Origin: Bacteroidales bacterium
Lineage (GTDB): Bacteria > Bacteroidota > Bacteroidia > Bacteroidales > Paludibacteraceae
Direction of reading: 5' to 3'
Assembly (NCBI GenBank): GCA_900767595.1
Contig: CAAFZS010000003.1
Coordinates: forward strand, 1 to 38,242
Length of the DNA: 38,242 bases
Shown: positions 33,190-38,242 of the stretch, piece after piece
Numbering within the stretch: the stretch's first letter is position 1
Layout of the letters: each line of letters opens with the position of its first letter
Program-made: the position numbers and the translations under genes
The notes under the pieces: model-generated
What the model was told of the DNA's origin: nothing
Seen by the model: the letters and a program-made list of their open reading frames with translations, nothing else
Databases searched by the model: none

Positions 33190-33660
33190 ATGGCTACAAC
33201 GTACATGACTGCAGACGGTCTGCAGAAACTGAAAGAAGAATTACAATTTTTGGAAGGCACTGAGCGTCCTCGTGTCATTGCCGCTATTGCGGAAGCGCGA
33301 GACAAAGGTGACCTGAGTGAGAACGCGGAGTATGATGCCGCAAAAGAGGAACAGGGTGTGCTCGAGAGTAAGATTGCTATGCTCAAAACCAAGATTATGG
33401 ACGCTCGCGTCATTGACGAGACCTCCATCAAGACCGATGAGGTACAGATCTTGACGAAAGTCCGTATCCGCAACAAGAAGAACGGAGCCGAGAAAGTCTA
33501 TCAACTCGTCACCGAGGGCGAAGCGAACTTAGCGGAAGGTAAGATTGCCGTTACCACTCCTATTGCTAAAGGTCTGATGGGAAAGAAAGTGGGTGAGGTA
33601 GCTCTCATCACCGTTCCCGCCGGTACAATGGAATTTGAAATCCTTGAGATTTCCCTTTAA
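33190..33660 (+). CDS. greA: Transcription elongation factor GreA
   Basis: GreA enters the RNA polymerase secondary channel and stimulates cleavage of backtracked RNA. The 156-residue protein has the N-terminal coiled coil with the acidic tip motif (ARDKGDLSENAEYDAAKEEQ, catalytic Asp and Glu between the helices) and the C-terminal FKBP-like domain (TPIAKGLMGKKVGEVALITVPAG). Length is normal. It follows the 40-residue ORF by 12 nt, and the HIT gene follows after a repeat-filled 35-nt spacer. Confidence 0.97.
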   Translation: MATTYMTADGLQKLKEELQFLEGTERPRVIAAIAEARDKGDLSENAEYDAAKEEQGVLESKIAMLKTKIMDARVIDETSIKTDEVQILTKVRIRNKKNGAEKVYQLVTEGEANLAEGKIAVTTPIAKGLMGKKVGEVALITVPAGTMEFEILEISL

Positions 33661-33694
33661 TCTTCAATCTTCATTCTTCAATCTTCAATCTTCA
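33659..33694. repeat. GAAGATT tandem repeat (reverse orientation) between greA and the HIT gene
   Basis: The spacer reads AATCTTCA repeatedly and touches the greA stop and the HIT start region. It is the same word set as at 7232-7284 in the other orientation. Confidence 0.8.
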
Positions 33695-33695
33695 T

Positions 33696-34109
33696 ATGAC
33701 CATTTTCACAAAAATCATCAACGGGGAAATACCCAGTTTCAAGGTCGCGGAAGACGACCGTTTTTATGCTTTCCTCGATATTCATCCTTTGACGAAGGGC
33801 CACACCCTTGTCATTCCCAAACTGCCCGAACCCGAAGCGGATTATATCTTCGACTTGGACGACGAGTTATTAGCCGATATGATGGTCTTTGCCAAGCGGG
33901 TAGCGGTAGGACTGAAGAAAGCCACCAACTGCAAACGCGTAGGTGTAGCCGTTTTAGGTATGGAAGTTAACCACGTGCACATCCACCTTGTACCGATGAA
34001 GAGCGAGAAAGATATGCTTTTCTCCAACCCCAAACTCGATTTACCTACCGACGAGATGTGCGTCATTGCTAACTCTATTGCTCAAGCTATCGAAGATGCA
34101 GGAATATAA
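33696..34109 (+). CDS. HIT-family nucleotide hydrolase
   Basis: 137 residues of the histidine-triad superfamily, which hydrolyses nucleoside phosphoramidates or related nucleotides. [17 protein letters not shown] at the start and the catalytic triad HVHIH (NHVHIHLVP) near residue 100 are diagnostic. Length is normal. It overlaps parE by 14 nt. Its role beside greA and parE is unknown. Confidence 0.95.
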   Translation: MTIFTKIINGEIPSFKVAEDDRFYAFLDIHPLTKGHTLVIPKLPEPEADYIFDLDDELLADMMVFAKRVAVGLKKATNCKRVGVAVLGMEVNHVHIHLVPMKSEKDMLFSNPKLDLPTDEMCVIANSIAQAIEDAGI

Positions 34110-35985
34110 TGAAGAAAATATCGTCCACTTAGACGATCGGGAACACATCCGTCGCCGCCCCGGTATGTATATCGGCAAACTGGGCGATGGCTCTCACTCC
34201 GATGACGGTATCTATGTGCTCATCAAGGAGACCATCGACAACTCCATCGACGAGTACCGCATGGGCGAAGGTAAAACCATCGAAGTCACCATAGATAATG
34301 GACGCGTACGCGTACGCGATTACGGACGCGGTATTCCTTTGGGCAAACTCGTCGAAGCGGTTTCTATCCTCAATACCGGAGGTAAATATGACTCCAAGGC
34401 GTTTAAGAAATCCGTCGGCCTTAATGGTGTCGGAACGAAAGCGGTCAATGCCCTCTCCATGGATTTTGCCGTTCAGTCTTTCCGCGACGATAAGACCCGT
34501 AGGGCCGAGTTCCATCAAGGTCAACTGGTGAGCGACACCGATGTCATTGACTATACCGGACCCGAGAAGCGCGGTACCGTTGTCGAGTTCACGCCCGATG
34601 ACAGTAAAGGACTCTTTGAGAACTATCATTTCCGTGACGATTATATTGAGACCATGCTGCGCAACTATGCGTACCTTAATACCGGCCTCACCCTCGTGTA
34701 TAACGGACAGAAGTTCGTGTCGAAGAATGGTCTACTCGATCTGCTCACAGAGAATATGACCGTTACTCCTCTCTATCCTATCATTCATATCATCGGAGAG
34801 GATATAGAGATTGCCCTCACCCATACCGACCAGCCTAACGACGAGTATTACTCGTTCGTTAATGGCCAACATACCATTCAAGGCGGTACCCACCAAGCGG
34901 CGTATCGCGAAGCGATAGGGCGCACTATTAAGGAGTTTTATAGCACCAAGAACCTTGACCTCGCCGATATCCGCAACGGTATCGTCGGGGCTATTGCTAT
35001 CAATGTGGAGGAACCTGTGTTTGAGTCCCAAACCAAGGTCAAGTTAGGTTCCAAAGATATGTCCCCTACGGGTGGAATGAGTGTGAATAAGTTCGTCGGC
35101 GATTTTGTTAAGCAGCAACTCGACAACTACCTGCACAAACATCCCGAGATTACCGATGTACTCTTACAGAAAATCTTAGACTCCGAGAAGGAACGTAAGG
35201 CGATAGCCGGTGTGACGAAAGCCGCTCGCGAACGCGCCAAGAAGAACCTTGTCAACAACCCGAAGTTACGCGACTGCCAGATCCATTATAACGACCCCAA
35301 ACCCGTCAAGTCGGGCAAGGACACCGATGACGATCTGCGTCAGGAGAGCAGTATCTTCATCACCGAGGGTCTGTCTGCATCGGGTTCAATCACGAAGAGC
35401 CGCGATGTGCGCACCCAAGCGGTGTTCTCCCTGCGCGGTAAACCCCTCAACAGTTACGGATTGAGCAAGTCCGTGGTCTATGAGAACGAGGAGTTCAACT
35501 GCCTGCAATCGGCACTGAATATCGAAGACGGACTGGACGAGTTGCGCTATAACAAAGTCATCATCGCTACCGATGCCGATGTCGATGGTATGCACATCCG
35601 TCTGCTGATGCTTACGTTCTTCTTGCAATTCTTCCCGGACCTTGTCAAGAAAGGGCACGTGTATATCTTGCAAACGCCTTTATTCCGTGTCAAGAACAAA
35701 CAAACTACCAAATACTGTTATTCCGATGAAGAACGCGAGAAAGCCATTAACTCCATCAAGAACCCCGAGATTACGCGATTCAAGGGTTTAGGAGAGATCT
35801 CCCCTGACGAGTTTAAGGAGTTTATCGGTGAAGGTATCCGTTTGGATCAAGTCATGCTTCGCAAAGAAGACGCGGTGGCCGACTTGCTGAACTTCTATAT
35901 GGGTAAGAACACGAGTGACCGACAGAACTTCATCATCAATAACCTGCGTGTAGAAGAAGACGCAGCGGAGGGCGACTATGAATAA
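34096..35985 (+). CDS. parE: DNA topoisomerase IV subunit B (ParE, Bacteroidota type)
   Basis: ATPase subunit of a type IIA topoisomerase that decatenates chromosomes. The 629-residue protein has the GHKL ATPase domain ([50 protein letters not shown]), a transducer domain, and a TOPRIM domain ([38 protein letters not shown] with metal-binding Asp residues). The EGLSASGS form is the Bacteroidota variant of EGDSAGGS. I chose ATG 34096, which overlaps the HIT gene by 14 nt, over a start at 34066 deep inside that gene. The partner parC is not adjacent; a small gene and menA follow. Confidence 0.93.
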   Translation: MQEYNEENIVHLDDREHIRRRPGMYIGKLGDGSHSDDGIYVLIKETIDNSIDEYRMGEGKTIEVTIDNGRVRVRDYGRGIPLGKLVEAVSILNTGGKYDSKAFKKSVGLNGVGTKAVNALSMDFAVQSFRDDKTRRAEFHQGQLVSDTDVIDYTGPEKRGTVVEFTPDDSKGLFENYHFRDDYIETMLRNYAYLNTGLTLVYNGQKFVSKNGLLDLLTENMTVTPLYPIIHIIGEDIEIALTHTDQPNDEYYSFVNGQHTIQGGTHQAAYREAIGRTIKEFYSTKNLDLADIRNGIVGAIAINVEEPVFESQTKVKLGSKDMSPTGGMSVNKFVGDFVKQQLDNYLHKHPEITDVLLQKILDSEKERKAIAGVTKAARERAKKNLVNNPKLRDCQIHYNDPKPVKSGKDTDDDLRQESSIFITEGLSASGSITKSRDVRTQAVFSLRGKPLNSYGLSKSVVYENEEFNCLQSALNIEDGLDELRYNKVIIATDADVDGMHIRLLMLTFFLQFFPDLVKKGHVYILQTPLFRVKNKQTTKYCYSDEEREKAINSIKNPEITRFKGLGEISPDEFKEFIGEGIRLDQVMLRKEDAVADLLNFYMGKNTSDRQNFIINNLRVEEDAAEGDYE

Positions 35986-36286
35986 TGGTTGTTGCGGAGC
36001 GCACCTCGTGTGCGAACAAGACACGCTGTTGCAATCTACAGACGAGATCATCTACTATGACGACGAGGAGCTCGATGTCCTCGCCGACAGAGACCCAAGC
36101 ACATATACAGAGGAGGAGCATGAGCAGATAGCTTATGTCTTCCATACTTTGCTGGATAGCGACATCATCGGTTGGTGCCGCAGTCTGCAACTGCGTCATA
36201 TCGAACTCCCCTCCGACCTACGCGACGAAGCCCTCATCCTCGTCCGCGAACAACGCACACAATCCACAATCCACAATCCACAATAA
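35978..36286 (+). CDS. Small conserved Bacteroidota protein, 102 aa
   Basis: Acidic small protein: [17 protein letters not shown] with three Cys and a His that could bind metal, then [16 protein letters not shown] and the helical [27 protein letters not shown]. Proteins of this layout are known in Bacteroidota and sometimes carry a phospholipase label that I see no basis for. The start overlaps parE by 8 nt. The last nine residues (TQSTIHNPQ region) and the stop codon come from a CACAATC tandem repeat, so the C-terminus is repeat-derived. Confidence 0.8.
   Translation: MNNGCCGAHLVCEQDTLLQSTDEIIYYDDEELDVLADRDPSTYTEEEHEQIAYVFHTLLDSDIIGWCRSLQLRHIELPSDLRDEALILVREQRTQSTIHNPQ
36258..36284. repeat. 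7-bp tandem repeat CACAATC, 3.9 copies
   Basis: Four units run through the last codons of the small Cys-rich protein gene and end in its TAA stop, 3 nt before the start of the MenA-like gene. A change in copy number would shift the frame and the stop position. Confidence 0.9.
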
Positions 36287-36287
36287 A

Positions 36288-37184
36288 ATGAAACCTCTTA
36301 AATCCTACATCCTCGCCACTCGTCCCTGGTCTTTTCCGGTGAGTACGATGTCCGTCATTGTCTCTTCCGCCTGTCTCTATGCGATGGGCTTTCATTTCTC
36401 TATCTGGATGGCCCTTTGGGCAACGGTTGGTATCCTTCTCTTTCACGCCGCCGGTAATGTGCTCAGCGACTATGTCGATTTCTGCAAAGGGGTTGACCGT
36501 ACAGACACATATTGTCCCCCTACCCTCACCTCCGGGCAGTTCACTAAGCGCGAGGTCCTTACGTTGGGGCTCGTGCTGCTCGCTATTGCCTGTCTCAACG
36601 GACTGGGCATCTTCCTTTGTACGGGTTGGCAGGTTCTTGTCTTCGGTGGCTTAGGTGCTGTCTTAGCCGCAGGCTATTCGTGGTTGAAGTATCACGCGTT
36701 AGGGGATCTGGACATTACTTTCGAGTATGGTATTATCCCTGCATTGGGTACCTCTTTTGTGCTGACGGGTGCTGTACAGTGGCAGATCTTATGGGTAGTA
36801 CCGGCTTTTGTGACGATTACCAATGCGGTACTGCATTGCAATAACACCCGCGATACGGCTTCGGATGCGGTGGCGCATATTCATACGCTGCCGATGCTCA
36901 TTGGCAAGAAAGCGAGTATCATCCTTTACGATGTGATGATGCTCCTGCCCTATGTATGGATTATCGTTTGTGCCGTGATAGGCAAACTGCCGTGGGTAAG
37001 TCTGCTCACCCTCGTTATCCTGCCTAAGGCACTCGCCAACTGCCGTCAGATGCATGGTTTTGCTACTGCTTCAGACGCCATCAACAACCTCGATGAACGT
37101 ACGGCGCAGGTACAGCTGCTGCATACCGTTTGCCTCACTATTACGCTTATCTTATCGGTAGTGATTCATCAATTAGCCCAATAA
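36288..37184 (+). CDS. menA: MenA-like prenyltransferase (UbiA family)
   Basis: 298-residue polytopic membrane enzyme, probably 1,4-dihydroxy-2-naphthoate prenyltransferase of menaquinone synthesis. The first Asp-rich motif is NVLSDYVDFCKGVDRTD (about residues 58-75) and the second is NNTRDTASDAVAHIHTLP (about 175-192). Eight or nine hydrophobic segments are visible. The N-terminal LATRPWSFPVSTMSV matches MenA-type openings. A longer in-frame start at 36135 would overlap the upstream gene by 150 nt and add a non-membrane extension, so ATG 36288 is preferred. The CPBP gene overlaps its stop (TAATG). Other menaquinone genes are not in the window, so the substrate is an inference. Confidence 0.85.
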   Translation: MKPLKSYILATRPWSFPVSTMSVIVSSACLYAMGFHFSIWMALWATVGILLFHAAGNVLSDYVDFCKGVDRTDTYCPPTLTSGQFTKREVLTLGLVLLAIACLNGLGIFLCTGWQVLVFGGLGAVLAAGYSWLKYHALGDLDITFEYGIIPALGTSFVLTGAVQWQILWVVPAFVTITNAVLHCNNTRDTASDAVAHIHTLPMLIGKKASIILYDVMMLLPYVWIIVCAVIGKLPWVSLLTLVILPKALANCRQMHGFATASDAINNLDERTAQVQLLHTVCLTITLILSVVIHQLAQ

Positions 37185-37807
37185 TGAATAAAGACCGGAC
37201 CCGACTGATAGCGAGTATCAGCATTGCTTTTGTGCTATGGACGCTGATGTTCTCGCCTTGGACGAAAGACCTCATCCCGTTCTGGTACGCTATGACCGGT
37301 TCGGCTGTTATCCTTATTGCCCTCTCGTGGCGAAAGGTACGGGGTCTAATTCGTTTCCATTGGACGGATATCCTTCTCGGCATCGCTATTGCCGCGGTGC
37401 TGTGGGGTGTGTTTTGGGTAGGAGATAAAGTGTCACAATGGATCTTTCCGTCCTTTGCCCGTCCTCAGGTGGATGCCATCTATTCGATGAAGGAGGGAAT
37501 GAATCCGGTGGTGATTAGTCTGCTGCTACTTTTCGTTATCGGTCCGGCAGAGGAACTGTTCTGGCGGGCATATGTGCAGCGTTCGCTAAGTCAGTGGATG
37601 CAGCCGTTGCTTGGTGCCGCTCTGGCGATAGGCATCTATGCTTTTGTGCATGTTTTCTCGCTCAATCTGATGCTTATTTTGGCGGCAGGTGTCTGTGGTG
37701 TCATTTGGGGAGGGTTATATTACTTCTTCCCTCAACGCCTTGGTGCGCTCATTCTCTCCCACGCTCTGTGGGATGCCGCCGTCTTCATCTGGTTCCCGAT
37801 ATTGTAA
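37184..37807 (+). CDS. CPBP-family intramembrane metalloprotease
   Basis: 207 residues with six or so membrane segments. The CPBP (CAAX protease and bacteriocin-processing, Abi) motifs are present: E123-E124 followed by Arg (PAEELFWRAYVQ), FVHVF with His, and HALWD near the C-terminus, the expected zinc or catalytic residues. Members process peptides or protect against bacteriocins; no target is suggested here. Its ATG at 37184 shares a base with the menA stop. A hairpin 10 nt after the stop may end the unit. Confidence 0.9.
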   Translation: MNKDRTRLIASISIAFVLWTLMFSPWTKDLIPFWYAMTGSAVILIALSWRKVRGLIRFHWTDILLGIAIAAVLWGVFWVGDKVSQWIFPSFARPQVDAIYSMKEGMNPVVISLLLLFVIGPAEELFWRAYVQRSLSQWMQPLLGAALAIGIYAFVHVFSLNLMLILAAGVCGVIWGGLYYFFPQRLGALILSHALWDAAVFIWFPIL

Positions 37808-37817
37808 ATATGCAAAA

Positions 37818-37849
37818 AAAGCGACTTACCTGCGTAGGTAAATCGCTTT
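37818..37849 (-). terminator. Terminator of the minus-strand membrane protein gene, possibly bidirectional
   Basis: AAAGCGA/TCGCTTT and TTACCT/AGGTAA form a 13-bp stem with one mismatch and loop GCGT. On the minus strand it ends in seven T; on the plus strand only TTTG follows. It contains the stop codon of the minus-strand gene at 37826. Confidence 0.75.
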
Positions 37850-38242
37850 GAAAATACGGAAGGCGAAGCTTCCGAGCAAGAAAATCAGCAAAACCCAGAA
37901 ACCTTTGGTACAATCCTTATAGAACTTGGTAGCCCCCACCGACTCCCCCCGAGGGGGAGGGGTTGGCACCGTCTGCGTGTGCCACCGCTCGATGAACACC
38001 GTGTCCACGCGGATTGTTGTGGGCGGAACAGCCGATTTATTCGTCCGCTCAGACAGCGCTTCCTCGGAAACCGACGCTTCCCGCGTCGCCCCTAACCCCA
38101 CCTTCCCAAAGGCGGGGGCACTACTGTTTCTACGGAAGTCTGTCTGTGCTCCTCGAAGCCCTGATGGGCTTGGCTGTTCCACTCCTTGTTTGTAGGTGAT
38201 ACTGATAGAATCACGGATTACCAGAGGGGCGACTGCCGTCTG
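37826..38242 (-). CDS. Membrane protein, 5' end outside window, with repeat-derived inserts
   Basis: The frame is open to the end of the window, giving at least 138 residues with no ATG start; an internal GTG at 38182 is not needed. The visible part begins QTAVAPLVIRDSISITYKQG, which looks like the VxRDSxxI beta-repeat segment of small Bacteroidota envelope proteins, and ends with one membrane segment (FWVLLIFLLGSFAFRIFKAIYLRR, given here only as FWVLLIFLLGSFAF) and basic residues. Between these lie SGLRGAQTDFRRNSSAPAF and TPPPRGESVGA, which are translations of palindromic G/C-rich repeat DNA and interrupt the RDS-like and DTVFIERW parts. Function unknown. Confidence 0.6.
   Translation of the reverse strand, partial: QTAVAPLVIRDSISITYKQGVEQPSPSGLRGAQTDFRRNSSAPAFGKVGLGATREASVSEEALSERTNKSAVPPTTIRVDTVFIERWHTQTVPTPPPRGESVGATKFYKDCTKGFWVLLIFLLGSFAFRIFKAIYLRR
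37943..38171. repeat. G/C-rich palindromic repeats inside the last gene
   Basis: Three hairpins: CTCCCCC/GGGGGAG (37943-37959), CCCCACCTT/AAGGCGGGG with one mismatch (38096-38117) and AAGCCC/GGGCTT (38156-38171). Their translation gives the Pro/Gly/Arg/Ser-rich words noted in the gene. They differ in base composition from the surrounding coding sequence. Confidence 0.7.

Noticed and set aside
34096..35985. GyrB instead of ParE
   Set aside because: The [14 protein letters not shown] form and the length of about 630 residues fit the Bacteroidota ParE group better; no gyrase-specific insert is seen. A final call needs a phylogeny.
35978..36286. Phospholipase annotation for the small Cys-rich protein
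   Set aside because: I recall this label for similar proteins, but no lipase motif (GxSxG, HKD or His/Asp set) is visible.

Overview
The window looks like a chromosomal segment of a member of the Bacteroidales (phylum Bacteroidota). The clearest sign is a set of Bacteroidota-type promoters (-33 TTTG, -7 TAnnTTTG) in front of most transcription units; the seven with both boxes intact all have exactly 20 nt between them. Further signs are the families present: DUF5686, an outer-membrane beta-barrel receptor of the TonB-receptor-like type, PspC/PadR/DUF2807, a ParE with EGLSASGS in the TOPRIM domain, and the general lack of Shine-Dalgarno sequences. I cannot assign a family or species from sequence alone. 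No transposase, integrase, phage gene or CRISPR array was seen, so this is mostly core genome with one small accessory-looking island (about 24.0-28.2 kb).

Layout. 0.2-2.5 kb (minus): a short RNase R-like exonuclease lacking the cold-shock domains, then a small secreted beta-barrel protein and a ribbon-helix-helix-like protein. 2.6-3.1 kb (plus): smpB, divergent from the RNase gene through overlapping promoters. 3.2-4.8 kb (minus): an OmpA-family protein followed by a tRNA with a CAT anticodon. 5.0-10.5 kb (plus): pta-ackA (acetate and ATP production), a cytosolic GH13 amylase, a UbiA-type prenyltransferase and a Maf pyrophosphatase. 10.5-17.8 kb (minus): yhcH-like, glgB, nagB, cysS and a DUF5686 outer-membrane protein in one tight run. 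18.0-19.7 kb (plus): a MalS-like GH13 lipoprotein whose active site looks degenerate. 19.7-24.0 kb (minus): an outer-membrane receptor, then PspC, PadR and a DUF2807 adhesin-like protein. 24.0-24.9 kb: a repeat-rich non-coding stretch bounded in part by a perfect 21-nt inverted repeat. 24.9-28.2 kb: a minus-strand Zn-ribbon/DUF2867/VOC operon divergent from a plus-strand DUF3791-DUF3990-small protein-AraC operon. 28.3-32.9 kb (plus): iron alcohol dehydrogenase, M13 peptidase, miaB. 33.0-37.8 kb (plus): a 40-residue ORF behind a leader hairpin, greA, HIT protein, parE, a small Cys-rich protein, a MenA-like prenyltransferase and a CPBP protease. The window ends in a truncated minus-strand membrane protein.

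How it works together. Glycan storage and breakdown (GlgB, cytosolic amylase, periplasmic or surface GH13 protein, NagB) sits beside acetate fermentation (Pta-AckA), which suits a saccharolytic anaerobe. RNA quality control (SmpB, RNase R-like), translation (CysRS, MiaB, tRNA), transcription fidelity (GreA) and topology (ParE) fill the rest.

The most unusual property is the amount of short repeat DNA. A roughly 36-nt element built from 8-bp AGTAGAGG-like units lies inside three protein genes in frame (RNase R-like, glgB, miaB) and once before pta. Other 7-, 8- and 12-bp tandem arrays fill the gaps between genes and in places extend coding sequences. Other candidates for follow-up are the degenerate GH13 lipoprotein, the natural short RNase R, the leader-hairpin/small-ORF unit before greA, and the DUF3791/DUF3990 cassette.
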